From Spirochaetia bacterium (lineage in GTDB: Bacteria > Spirochaetota > Spirochaetia > Treponematales > Breznakiellaceae), in contig BNUY01000038.1 in the NCBI GenBank assembly GCA_025997715.1, positions 1 through 20,500 of the forward strand: DNA of 20,500 nt. Direction: 5' to 3'. The notes beneath the pieces are model-generated. The model was not told the origin of the DNA and did not search any database. It saw only the letters and a list, made by a program, of their open reading frames with translations. Both the position numbers and the translations under genes were made by a program. Below, piece by piece: positions 13,168-20,500 of this stretch; positions within the stretch are counted from its first letter, which is position 1, and each line of letters begins with the position of its first letter.

Positions 13168-13196
13168 TTGACAAAATTAATATAATTTGTCATACT
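13168..13196 (+). promoter_or_regulatory. Promoter and operator-like palindrome of the GH3-like gene
   Basis: TTGACA at 13168-13173, 17-base spacer and CATACT at 13191-13196 with TGT before it (extended -10). Overlapping both boxes is an inverted repeat TGACAAA (13169-13175) to TTTGTCA (13186-13192), arms 7 bases, inner 10 bases, which would suit a dimeric repressor. The transcript would begin near 13203. Confidence 0.65.
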
Positions 13197-13234
13197 CAGC
13201 TTTTCAATGATTTATAGAGTAACGGAGGTTATAT

Positions 13235-14935
13235 ATGAAGGAACCACGGCTAAAGGGATGGTGGCTTATCCGGCTGGCACTCACCATTATCGGGAAAAAA
13301 GGGCTGGCGGAGATGACCAAAGCCTCCCGGCATGGCAAGGAAACCCAGGCGAAGGTTCTGCGGGATATTCTTACCCAATCAAAGGATACGGTGTACGGCA
13401 AGGAGCATCATTTTGAGGACATCCTGGCGGCCGCAACCCCGGAGGAATTATTCAGGCTATACGATAAAAATGTTCCCGTAAATGATTATGATTCCCTCAA
13501 GCCCTATGTGGAGCGCCATAAGTCAGGGGAAGCGGATGTGCTGTTCCCCGGCAAGCCGAAGCTCTACGCCACCACCAGCGGGACCACCAATGAGCCTAAG
13601 TGGATACCGGTTTCCGAGCAGTACTATAAAGACGCCTATAAAAAGATGAACCAACTCGGGTTTTATGTCCTGATCCGCAACAAGCCCACGGTGTTTTACG
13701 GCCCCACCGTGTCCATTGTGGGTAAGGCCGTTGAGGGCGCTGCCCCGGATGGCACCTTGTACGGTTCCCTTTCCGGGGTGAGTCAGCGGGACATTCCGGA
13801 GTTCATGAAGGTCCTCCATACCGCCCCGGCGGATGTATTCCATATTGCCGATTATAAGGCCCGGTATTACGCCATCATGCGGATGGGGATTGAACGGGAC
13901 GCCCACCTTATCATCACCGCCAACCCCAGCACCCTGGTGGAGATGCAGACCAACGCCAATGAATTCTACGATGAATACGTGAACGATATTGAACACGGTA
14001 CGCTGACCCGCCGCTTTGACTATCCCGCCGAAATCCGCGCCGCCCTGGAGGCGAAGCTCAAACCGAACCCCGGGCGGGCGGAGGAACTGCGCAAACTAAA
14101 AGCCCGGTACGGTAACGTGCTGCCCAAGCATTACTGGCCCCGGATGGTTGAGGTTATGGTCTGGTTCTGCGGCAATACCAAGGTATACTTTGACAAGATC
14201 CGGGATTCCTTCCCGCCGGAGTGCGTATTCCACGAATTCGGCTATTTAGCCTCGGAATGTAAAGCCGGCATAGCGCTGAAGGCAAATAGCCCGGATACGG
14301 TCCTGTTCGGCCACTTGCAGTTTTTTGAGTTTATCCATGAATCCGAACTTGACAGCCCGAATCCCCGGATCTACCAGATGCACGAGGTCGAGGAGGGACA
14401 GCGGTACACCATGGTGATCACCACTTCCGCAGGGCTCTACCGGTACAATATGAACGATATCCTGGAGGTTACCGGCCGGTACAACGAATTCCCCACCGTC
14501 ACCTTCATCCAGAAAGGAAACGGGACCATCAGCCTGACCGGGGAAAAACTCCATGAGCGGCAGTTTATCGAGGCGGTTCACGAGGTGGAGAAGAAAACCG
14601 GCAAAATAGCCCCCTTCTTTGTGGGATTTGCGGACCCCCAGAAATCAAATTACAAATTCTACTATGAATTTGCAAACCAGAATATCTCGGCGATGGAAGC
14701 CGAAGAGTTTACCGCCTATCTTGACCAATGCCTGCAAAACTATAATGCTGAATACAAGGAAAAGCGGGCTTCCGACCGTCTTAAGGCACCGGAAACCGCC
14801 CTGCTGGGTCCCGAGTCGTTTGAACGGTTCAAGTCCAATTGTATCGACAAGGGATACCGGGACGGCCAGTTCAAGGTGAATCTTTTGATGCAGGATGAAA
14901 AACGGCATGCGATGTTCAAGGAACTGGTAAAATAA
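13235..14935 (+). CDS. GH3-family acyl-adenylating enzyme
   Basis: A 566-residue protein of the GH3 auxin-responsive promoter family (PF03321), close to normal length. In plants these enzymes adenylate a carboxylic acid hormone and join it to an amino acid; bacterial members are largely uncharacterised. Visible motifs are the ATP-binding loop TTSGTTNEPKWIPV (113-126), the EFGYLASE segment (334-341), and YRYNMNDILEVTG (from 402), corresponding to the YRxGD motif of adenylate-forming enzymes with Asn-Asp in place of Gly-Asp. No signal peptide; residues 8-20 are hydrophobic but short. GGAGG lies a suitable distance before the ATG at 13235. The gene is controlled by its own promoter with an overlapping palindrome. 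The substrate is unknown; an acyl or aryl acid is the family expectation. Confidence 0.85.
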   Translation: MKEPRLKGWWLIRLALTIIGKKGLAEMTKASRHGKETQAKVLRDILTQSKDTVYGKEHHFEDILAAATPEELFRLYDKNVPVNDYDSLKPYVERHKSGEADVLFPGKPKLYATTSGTTNEPKWIPVSEQYYKDAYKKMNQLGFYVLIRNKPTVFYGPTVSIVGKAVEGAAPDGTLYGSLSGVSQRDIPEFMKVLHTAPADVFHIADYKARYYAIMRMGIERDAHLIITANPSTLVEMQTNANEFYDEYVNDIEHGTLTRRFDYPAEIRAALEAKLKPNPGRAEELRKLKARYGNVLPKHYWPRMVEVMVWFCGNTKVYFDKIRDSFPPECVFHEFGYLASECKAGIALKANSPDTVLFGHLQFFEFIHESELDSPNPRIYQMHEVEEGQRYTMVITTSAGLYRYNMNDILEVTGRYNEFPTVTFIQKGNGTISLTGEKLHERQFIEAVHEVEKKTGKIAPFFVGFADPQKSNYKFYYEFANQNISAMEAEEFTAYLDQCLQNYNAEYKEKRASDRLKAPETALLGPESFERFKSNCIDKGYRDGQFKVNLLMQDEKRHAMFKELVK

Positions 14936-15004
14936 GGGGTATGTCCTATTAACGGTAAAAGCCCTGCGGCGGATTCGTCTCTTTTTACTTCCCCGGGGCT
15001 GTCT

Positions 15005-15796
15005 GTGCCGCTTCCTGATATAAGCCTTCGGAATATCCGGGGGCTTATATTTGATTTTGACGGAACCCTCTATGACTACCGGTGGCTGCCTTTCCGCCTG
15101 ATCATGGACGACCCCCGGGATATATTCCGGATCTGGTCGGAACGGAGGACCCGGAAAAAATTCTCCGGCAGCGACTGCAGTTCTCCCGAAAACTACTATA
15201 AGGAATATTTTTCGTATCTGGGCGCGTTGTGCCATAAGGACGGAAACGTTTTACAGGACTGGTACAGTAACCGGTACATTCCCCGGATGGTCCGGATACT
15301 ACGGAAGCACTACACCCTTCGTCCCGGCGTTGTAGAACTTTTCGACCGCTTAAACGCCGCCGTGGAAAGCGCCGGCGGCAACTCCGATAGCCTGCAGGGG
15401 ATAGCGCTTTATTCCGATTACCCTTTACTACGGGAACGGATGGAAGCATTGGGCCTCCGGGCGGGGTCGAAACTGCGCTTATACGGTCCGGAATCCTTCG
15501 GCGCACAAAAGCCTGCCCGCCGGCCCTTTATCAGTATCGCCCGGGATATGGGCCTTACTGCCGGAAATATCCTCGTTATCGGGGACCGGGAAGATACCGA
15601 CGGGGCCGGAGCCATGAATGCGGGGATGAGCTTTTTTCTCCTGGAAGACGGACGGAAACGGTATTGGCGCATGGACCCCGACAGGTGGCCGCCATGGAAA
15701 AAAGAGCCGCGCCCGGTTCTTGCCATTCCCCGGGGCTATGGCTCATGGGAAACCATCTGCGCCATGCTCACGACCCGGTGCCCCCCCCCCATGTAA
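15005..15796 (+). CDS. HAD-superfamily hydrolase
   Basis: A 263-residue HAD hydrolase, likely a small-molecule phosphatase. Motif I is DFDGTLYD (Asp17 nucleophile, Asp19), motif II YSDYP (Ser137, Asp138), motif III Lys169 in AQKP, motif IV GDREDTDG (193-200). Residues 25-110 form the helical cap. The start is uncertain: GTG at 15005 gives a normal N-terminus, but no clear ribosome binding site precedes it, and the frame stays open back to the GH3 stop. It follows the GH3-like gene by 69 bases and is probably co-transcribed. The 3' end contains a run of ten C just before the stop, so length variation there would change the tail only. Confidence 0.8.
   Translation: MPLPDISLRNIRGLIFDFDGTLYDYRWLPFRLIMDDPRDIFRIWSERRTRKKFSGSDCSSPENYYKEYFSYLGALCHKDGNVLQDWYSNRYIPRMVRILRKHYTLRPGVVELFDRLNAAVESAGGNSDSLQGIALYSDYPLLRERMEALGLRAGSKLRLYGPESFGAQKPARRPFISIARDMGLTAGNILVIGDREDTDGAGAMNAGMSFFLLEDGRKRYWRMDPDRWPPWKKEPRPVLAIPRGYGSWETICAMLTTRCPPPM
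15781..15790 (+). repeat. Homopolymer C10 tract in the end of the HAD gene
   Basis: Ten consecutive C, read as Cys-Pro-Pro-Pro, immediately followed by ATG TAA. It is prone to slippage or to sequencing error. Loss or gain of one base would shift the last codons past the TAA into downstream sequence. Confidence 0.9.
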
Positions 15797-15933
15797 CTCC
15801 TTACTCCATAACGAATTACGAGCATCCCTACTCTCCTCGTTTTTCCTCCCTGGAGGATAGGTATGAATGATCAAAGCAGCAATTTAGAACTCGGGCTTGA
15901 ATCGGTTCAATTTAACTACAGGAGAAATTTATC
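15797..15933 (+). other. Intergenic stretch with an orphan ribosome binding site and start
   Basis: GGAGGATAGGT is followed by ATG at 15863, an excellent start, but the frame it opens (MNDQSSNLELGLESV...) runs on in another frame into the TIGR02206 gene and has no recognisable protein content after about 20 residues. It may be a leader peptide or a gene remnant. The next start at 15934 has its own CAGGAG site at 15921-15926. Confidence 0.4.
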
Positions 15934-16704
15934 ATGCAAGACACAGCTTCTTTTTGGACATTTAATGACGACTATGATGCATACGGTACCGGTTTTGCCA
16001 CATTCGGCAAGGAACACCTTATCACTCTGGGGTGTATTGCGGTAGTTTGTGCCATAGCCTGTGTATTCTATCGCAGGTCTTCTACTCCGGTTCGCAAGGT
16101 CTTTTTAAGGGTATGGACGATTGTGCCCCTCGTGATTGAGTGTGTGACGCATGTCACCCTCATTTTCACGGTCCATCCCTATCCTGTGCACGAACTGCCG
16201 TTTCAAATCTGCAATCTGTTCATGGTCGTGGGCGCTTTCCACGCATTCAAACCAACCAAACTCACGGGAGAGCTGCTTTACAGCCTTGGGCTTGTCAGCC
16301 CCCTCTTGTCACTGCTTACCCCCGATTGGACGCGCTTTCCCTTCTTTTCCTATTGGGTGTTTCAGGATTTTGCGTACCACTGTTTCCTCGTCAGTACACC
16401 GCTGATGCTGCTGTTCGGAAAAGACCTGCGCCCGAACTTCAAAAATCTCGGGAAAGTTACCATCTTTATATTCGGTTTTTTTGCCATCGACGTGATTTTG
16501 AACAGCATACTCGGTACCAATTTTGTTTTTTTAAGTTATCCGGCGAAAGGGACCTTTCTGGAAGTTTTGGATAGCTGGTTCAGATTCTTAGGCAAGCGGG
16601 GTTACTTGCTTGGTATGTTATTGGTGGATCTAACAGTCTGGACTGCCCTGTACCTGCCCTGGATTCTGATTGACTTATGGAAGAAGAAAAAGGTTACGCA
16701 GTGA
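15934..16704 (+). CDS. TIGR02206/YwaF-like integral membrane protein
   Basis: A 256-residue protein with about seven hydrophobic segments (near 26-45, 58-80, 90-107, 112-128, 138-162, 173-192, 222-247). It resembles the TIGR02206 (YwaF) family: an N-terminal FATFGKEHLITLG, then a conserved HELPFQICNLFMV at the third segment, and a C-terminal GYLLGMLLVD. Function in this family is unknown. The ATG follows CAGGAG at a good distance. It is followed by a secreted protein after 24 bases, so the two may share a transcript. The reading is clean with no disruption. Confidence 0.75.
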   Translation: MQDTASFWTFNDDYDAYGTGFATFGKEHLITLGCIAVVCAIACVFYRRSSTPVRKVFLRVWTIVPLVIECVTHVTLIFTVHPYPVHELPFQICNLFMVVGAFHAFKPTKLTGELLYSLGLVSPLLSLLTPDWTRFPFFSYWVFQDFAYHCFLVSTPLMLLFGKDLRPNFKNLGKVTIFIFGFFAIDVILNSILGTNFVFLSYPAKGTFLEVLDSWFRFLGKRGYLLGMLLVDLTVWTALYLPWILIDLWKKKKVTQ

Positions 16705-16728
16705 ACGGAACCGGGGAATGAGGGATAT

Positions 16729-17370
16729 ATGAAAAGATTTTTTTTGATTCTCGCAATTTTTGAATGCGGTGTCCTGTATTCCCAGATTAACGTAGCAGAC
16801 GGAGCCATAGAAAATTTCAAAGAATTATTAAATAATCCTCAAATGATAGCTTCTAAAGTTACCGACTTAAACAGAAGAGGCGGATGGGTGCTGCTTGAGA
16901 CGGATTTTCATGTATTTACCGATGCTTCCTTCGCACAGGTAACAGCCGTAATGGGTGATTATGAGAATTACAACCAATATATTAACGGCAAAAGAATCAG
17001 AATTTCCTGCAAAATAGTAAAAATAACGGATGATGAGCATTTAATTAATTTTACTACTACAACTATTTCCGGTCCTTTTAAATTTGTCTCAAACTTCGAT
17101 GGCATTGTTAAATATTTAACGAGCAGCCCGCTTGAAAAAATATTGACAATAACGCAGACAGATAAAAACAACAAAAAGGTGAATGCTTATTTTGCGGTAA
17201 GATATGTTAAAGAGGTTACAATAGATGGCAAAAAATACACCTATATACGGATCTACAATAAAGAAGAAGTGAAAAACAGTATTGTTTCGGACGAGTTGAT
17301 AAGAAAAGAGTCTATACCTATCAATATCGAAACGCTTGAATTGATAGCTCTGGCGGCAGCGAAGAAATGA
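16729..17370 (+). CDS. Secreted protein, possibly START/SRPBCC-like
   Basis: A 213-residue protein with a short N-terminal signal peptide (MKRFFLILAIFECGVLYSQ), so probably periplasmic or outer-surface. The mature part is a beta-rich domain (WVLLETDFHVFTDASFAQVTAVMGDYENYNQYI, later SNFDGIVKYL) whose layout recalls the lipid-binding START/SRPBCC fold; this is fold-level impression only. GAGGG precedes the ATG at 16729. The gene is visibly more AT-rich and Lys/Asn/Ile-rich than neighbours, which may mark transfer. No catalytic motif is seen. Confidence 0.65.
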   Translation: MKRFFLILAIFECGVLYSQINVADGAIENFKELLNNPQMIASKVTDLNRRGGWVLLETDFHVFTDASFAQVTAVMGDYENYNQYINGKRIRISCKIVKITDDEHLINFTTTTISGPFKFVSNFDGIVKYLTSSPLEKILTITQTDKNNKKVNAYFAVRYVKEVTIDGKKYTYIRIYNKEEVKNSIVSDELIRKESIPINIETLELIALAAAKK

Positions 17371-17404
17371 AGGATGACATCATATAAAAATGCATACACG
17401 TGAA

Positions 17405-17456
17405 ACAAAATAGTTAACGGGCTTTTGACAACCCGCTAACACACATTTTGTTTTTT
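17405..17456. terminator. Bidirectional terminator between convergent genes
   Basis: An inner stem GTTAACGGG (17413-17421) pairs with CCCGCTAAC (17432-17440) with one mismatch and a 10-base loop; an outer stem ACAAAAT (17405-17411) pairs with ATTTTGT (17445-17451). A T run follows at 17451-17456 on the plus strand, and the A-rich left arm gives U-rich RNA on the minus strand. It sits between the two converging genes. Confidence 0.75.
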
Positions 17457-17463
17457 GGGAACC

Positions 17464-18294
17464 CTAATCCCCTTCGCAGGGCCAGGGGTTCTCCCCTTCC
17501 CGGATACCCGCCAGTTCCACGATCCGCGCATGGCATTGTTGGCGCAGAAGGTTTACCGCTTCCTTGCGGGGCAGACTCTGATCCGGCACAAGCGGCTCCC
17601 CGATGCGCAGGGTGATGAGGGGGCAGCCCTTCTTGAAGAACCGGTAAATGCCCCTGGGAGGGCGGTAGGAAAACGCCATGGGGATAACGGGAAGATTGTA
17701 TCTATAGGCCATGGTGAATACCCCCTTCTTGAAGGGGCGGATCCACTCATAAAAGTCCCAGCTCGAGGCTTCGGGAAAGGCATGAAACCATTTTTTTTGC
17801 CGATGGAGTTCATCAAAGGCTTCATTGAAACACTTCATCCCACGCATACTATCCGTAGGCACAGGGATACCACCCACCGCGCGGATAACGCCCCGGTCGG
17901 CAGTATTGATATTGGAAGCAAGAGCCGGAAAATAAAGCCGGTGGTACCGAACCGACAGGAGCACCGTGAGAAAATCCCATCGCATAACATGGTTCGCCGC
18001 CGTCATGGCGCCGTTTTTGAACAGCTTACGGTGCTTTCGGAGGATGCTGCGGCCCTCAACCCGCAGACAGTAACGGACCGGCAAAACTAACTGGACCAGG
18101 GTATAGATTCCAAAATGTATCAAGTCACTAAAAAACTTGAAACCCGAAGTTTTATCAAGATAGGGGTAATGCTCGTCAAATACGGTATCGTATATTTTGG
18201 GCAAAAGTTCCATGTGTTCATCGGGTTTTTCGGGGTATTTAATCCCCAACACCTGCTGCGGTACATACGGGCTTTGATTCGATTTAGATTTCAT
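17464..18294 (-). CDS. 1-acylglycerol-3-phosphate acyltransferase-like (PlsC family)
   Basis: A 276-residue acyltransferase of the PlsC family (PF01553), which adds an acyl chain to lysophosphatidic acid or a similar acceptor. Motif I is NHVMRWD (His102, Asp107), motif III FPEASSWDF (from Phe173), where the usual FPEGTRS Gly is Ala. A hydrophobic segment near 58-72 may associate with the membrane. The N-terminus (residues 1-50) is longer than in core family members. AAAGGAG lies six bases before the ATG. The specific acceptor is unknown. It could also acylate another lipid. The gene converges on the terminator at 17405-17456. Confidence 0.8.
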   Translation of the reverse strand: MKSKSNQSPYVPQQVLGIKYPEKPDEHMELLPKIYDTVFDEHYPYLDKTSGFKFFSDLIHFGIYTLVQLVLPVRYCLRVEGRSILRKHRKLFKNGAMTAANHVMRWDFLTVLLSVRYHRLYFPALASNINTADRGVIRAVGGIPVPTDSMRGMKCFNEAFDELHRQKKWFHAFPEASSWDFYEWIRPFKKGVFTMAYRYNLPVIPMAFSYRPPRGIYRFFKKGCPLITLRIGEPLVPDQSLPRKEAVNLLRQQCHARIVELAGIREGENPWPCEGD

Positions 18295-18325
18295 TGATTG
18301 CTCCTTTTAATTTATCAACAGATAC

Positions 18326-18362
18326 AGGATAGCAATAATGACAAATTTTGACAAGATGTCAA
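18326..18362 (-). promoter_or_regulatory. Promoter of the acyltransferase gene, with TGACA palindrome
   Basis: On the minus strand TTGTCA (18354-18349), 17-base spacer and TATCCT (18331-18326). Overlapping the -35 is a palindrome TTGACA-AGA-TGTCAA (18348-18362), and a further TGACAAA at 18339-18345. The motif resembles the arms of the palindrome over the GH3 promoter, but TTGACA is also a -35 consensus, so the shared part is weak evidence. Confidence 0.5.
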
Positions 18363-18369
18363 ATACGAA

Positions 18370-18453
18370 GAAGAATAAACACAGAGGGAAGAATGAAGGA
18401 GTAGACAGCCTATTTTTCTATCTTCCTCGGTGACCTCTGTGTTAAAATTCTTC
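18370..18453. repeat. Imperfect inverted repeat after the TRAP permease gene
   Basis: GAAGAAT plus AACACAGAGG (18370-18387) mirrored by CCTCTGTGTT plus ATTCTTC (18434-18453). Inner bases pair partly (GGAAGA with TCTTCC). It begins just downstream of the permease stop on the minus strand, so it may end that transcript, although no T run follows. Motifs with CCTCTGTGTT are common dispersed repeats in several bacteria. Confidence 0.6.
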
Positions 18454-18461
18454 CTCTGGCC

Positions 18462-20372
18462 TTAGTAAAACCTTGTAAAGTAGGTGGTAAGGATTGGAAT
18501 GTAGGTCACGATGAGCAGCACCCCCAACTGGATAGCAAGGAAGGGCAATACATACCGGGCGGTTTCCAGGAAGGGCTTTTTGAAGCGATAACTGGCCAGG
18601 AACAGGTTAAGCCCCACCGGAGGGGTGAGGAAGCCCGCTTCCATGTTGACCAGGAAGATGATCCCCATATGGACCGGATCGATGCCGTACACCGCGCCCA
18701 GGGGCATAAGCAAGGGTAAGACAATCAGTATGGCGGAAAAAATATCTACCAGACAGCCAATTACCAGTAAAGCCAGATTAAGGATCAGGAGGAAGAGGTA
18801 TTTTGAGGAAATAGCCCCCTCCATCCACTGGGCAAAACGATAGGGAACCTGGGTATCGACGATATAGTAGGACAGGGCCTGGGATAGGGCGAGGATCGAG
18901 AGGACCCCGCCGATGATGGGGACGGCTTTTTTGAAAACCTGGACAATCCCGGAAAGCTCTATATCCCGGTACACAAAAACTTCCACCACAAAAACATAGA
19001 TCACCGTGGCCGACCCGATTTCCACCAGGGACAAAATCCCCGAAAAGTAGCCCGCGATAAGCAAAAAGGGCAGCAGTATTTCCAACAGAGAATTTTTAAG
19101 CCCCCTGCCCGCCTTCCTGACGCTAAAAGGTTCCAGGGGTATTTTAGTTTTAATCGAAACAACAATGCCAAAAATAATGGTGGCCGCAACCAGGATCAGA
19201 CCGGGAATCAGCCCCCCAAGGAAGAGGTGGATCGTGTTGGTTCGGGTGGTGGCCCCAACAAGGAATATGGCAAGGCTCGGGGGGAAAAGGAGGCCGATAC
19301 TGCCGGAAGCGGTTAAAAGCCCGATAGTAAATTTTTGCGAATATTTGCCGTTTTCACCGGACCGCTGGTCCGAGAGCACCGTATAGAGAATCCCTCCCAA
19401 TGCAAGGATCGTTACCCCGGAAGCGCCGGTAAAGGAGGTGAAAAAAGCGCAGATAACTACCGTAGCGACAATCAGGCCTCCGGGCAGCCAGCCGAAGAAA
19501 CTTTGAAAGGCATGTACCAGCCGCTCCCCTGCCCTGCTTTCCGAAAGGATGAACCCGGAGAGGGTAAAGAGGGGAATGGCAACCATATTATTCTGGGTCA
19601 GTGCCGTATAGACTTGGTTTGAAACAACATCAATTTCCCCCCAGGAACCCTGTATCAGGATGAGCGCCAGGCCGCCAATGACCACAAACAGGGGTGTCCC
19701 CGCCATTGCCGCAAGGATCAGCAGGATAAATACCGGCCTCCAGAGAAACCCCGCCGCCGCAGCAAAGCCATTGTTTATGGCAAAGGCAAAATCCGGGAGA
19801 TTGAAACCCCAGAAAAGCTTGAAAATTACCGGCAGGGAACAAATAGTCCCCAGGAGGACCGCCAAAACCGGGAGAGTACGGACGAACCAGGGGTTCGATT
19901 TGCTCTGCAAAGGCGTCATACGGACAAAGCGGAAAACCATCACGGCGTAGCCTATGGGCATTACCAGGGCAAAAACCTGGTCCGGGATAAACCCGATGAT
20001 TTGCCAGGGGGAAAGGCCGATTTTGATAAAGGAAGCGGAACACCAGGCGAAAATGGTAACGATGAACACGGACAAAAGGCCCGTACCCACGGCAATGCGG
20101 CCCTTGATTTTTTCATTATGCACATAGTTAAGCAGGCCTATGGAAAGATGCTCCCCCTGCTTCGTGGTACTCATCCCGGAAAGGAGCCCCAGGACCAGCA
20201 GGAGATGGGAAATAATCCCCGGAGAAGCGGGAACCCGTGAGTGGAAAAATACCCGCATCACCGCCTCCGCGGCGGGTAAGAGGGCAAGGCAAATCAGGGA
20301 AAAATAACAAAGGACCTGCTCAATGGTCCATAACAGGCTGGCCAGATCTTTGGTCTGCTTTTTCTGCATCAT
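18462..20372 (-). CDS. TRAP transporter permease, fused DctQ-DctM
   Basis: A 636-residue fused TRAP permease for import of an organic acid or similar anionic solute using a sodium or proton gradient. The first part (about 10-165) is DctQ-like with four hydrophobic segments; the second (about 200-636) is DctM-like with many, including GSIGLLFPPS (357-366) and TPPVGLNLF (from 583). The start is uncertain. The frame continues upstream without a stop to the window edge; residues encoded at 20373-20500 are not transporter-like but resemble a transposase piece. I place the start at the paired ATGs (20372) because the transporter similarity begins just after; no clear ribosome binding site precedes it. 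A solute-binding DctP partner is not in the window. Confidence 0.8.
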   Translation of the reverse strand: MMQKKQTKDLASLLWTIEQVLCYFSLICLALLPAAEAVMRVFFHSRVPASPGIISHLLLVLGLLSGMSTTKQGEHLSIGLLNYVHNEKIKGRIAVGTGLLSVFIVTIFAWCSASFIKIGLSPWQIIGFIPDQVFALVMPIGYAVMVFRFVRMTPLQSKSNPWFVRTLPVLAVLLGTICSLPVIFKLFWGFNLPDFAFAINNGFAAAAGFLWRPVFILLILAAMAGTPLFVVIGGLALILIQGSWGEIDVVSNQVYTALTQNNMVAIPLFTLSGFILSESRAGERLVHAFQSFFGWLPGGLIVATVVICAFFTSFTGASGVTILALGGILYTVLSDQRSGENGKYSQKFTIGLLTASGSIGLLFPPSLAIFLVGATTRTNTIHLFLGGLIPGLILVAATIIFGIVVSIKTKIPLEPFSVRKAGRGLKNSLLEILLPFLLIAGYFSGILSLVEIGSATVIYVFVVEVFVYRDIELSGIVQVFKKAVPIIGGVLSILALSQALSYYIVDTQVPYRFAQWMEGAISSKYLFLLILNLALLVIGCLVDIFSAILIVLPLLMPLGAVYGIDPVHMGIIFLVNMEAGFLTPPVGLNLFLASYRFKKPFLETARYVLPFLAIQLGVLLIVTYIPILTTYFTRFY

Positions 20373-20500
20373 CACCGTAGAGCGGCTTATTTCGGCTGTC
20401 TTGACCTTCGCCGCCGGGGGCAGTTTCAAGCCCTTGTCCGCGAACAGCGCTTCAAGGTTTTCACGGATCATCGGTATCAGGCGTTTGCCGCAGATGCCCC
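20373..20500 (-). pseudogene. Transposase/integrase-like fragment in frame with the permease
   Basis: The minus strand reads ICGKRLIPMIRENLEAL and then LKLPPAAKVKTAEISRSTV, the order CGKRL, ALxx(x)G, LxPxxxxKL...ISxxTV that I recall from integrase-core transposases of the ISNCY type, in the segment ahead of the catalytic domain. It is contiguous in frame with the permease. Thus the permease gene may have acquired its 5' end by insertion or deletion. The rest lies beyond the window. Confidence 0.45.

Noticed and set aside
13523..13996. A 157-codon minus-strand frame inside the GH3-like gene
   Set aside because: It lies opposite conserved GH3 motifs and has no start signals or family resemblance.
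17455..18090. A 211-codon plus-strand frame opposite the acyltransferase
   Set aside because: It begins within the terminator and mirrors a gene with clear PlsC motifs.

Overview
The window looks like a stretch of a spirochaete chromosome, most likely a gut-type Treponema. I base this on the gene set (a YbbR/CdaA pair with dxs and acpS, a bacterial GH3-family protein, a TIGR02206/YwaF-like membrane protein, a fused DctQ-DctM TRAP permease, DUF4116 repeats) and on moderate GC with AT-rich accessory patches. The placement is by recollection and no rRNA or tRNA is present to confirm it.

Bases 1-1600 are an accessory edge. On the minus strand is the 5' part of an ISLre2/UPF0236-like transposase, split into two frames at an A-AAA-AAG slippery heptamer. 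On the plus strand follows a two-gene toxin-antitoxin module (unrecognised antitoxin plus PIN-domain toxin), bounded on both sides by a 41-bp direct repeat that holds the antitoxin's -10 box, ribosome binding site and start codon. An AT-rich gap separates this from the next block.

Bases 1552-6997 are a plus-strand cassette: a large protein of 26 tandem 24-residue DUF4116-type repeats, a small zinc-ribbon protein, a TPR protein that ends in one more unit of the same repeat, a small unrecognised protein, and an AAA+ ATPase with an N-terminal winged-helix-like region. The first gene and the ATPase are each preceded by almost the same promoter (32 of 37 bases identical). This is the best candidate here for an undescribed multi-component system; its function cannot be read from sequence.

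Bases 7011-12936 are a tight minus-strand housekeeping operon read from a good promoter at 12908-12936: a 29-residue, Lys/Arg-rich, probably ribosome-associated protein with a GTG start, then dxs (isoprenoid precursor synthesis), cdaA (c-di-AMP synthase), cdaR/ybbR, acpS (ACP activation), a DUF2225 protein and truA. Most junctions overlap, implying translational coupling. TruA carries an unusual in-frame insertion.

Bases 12937-13234 separate two divergent promoters and contain a 137-bp, GC-rich, nested-palindrome element. Then come a GH3-like adenylating enzyme with an operator-like palindrome over its promoter, a HAD hydrolase ending in a C10 tract, a TIGR02206 membrane protein, and an AT-rich secreted protein that converges on a bidirectional terminator. 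On the minus strand are a PlsC-type acyltransferase and a DctQM TRAP permease. The permease reading frame continues upstream without a stop into what looks like a transposase fragment and off the window edge.
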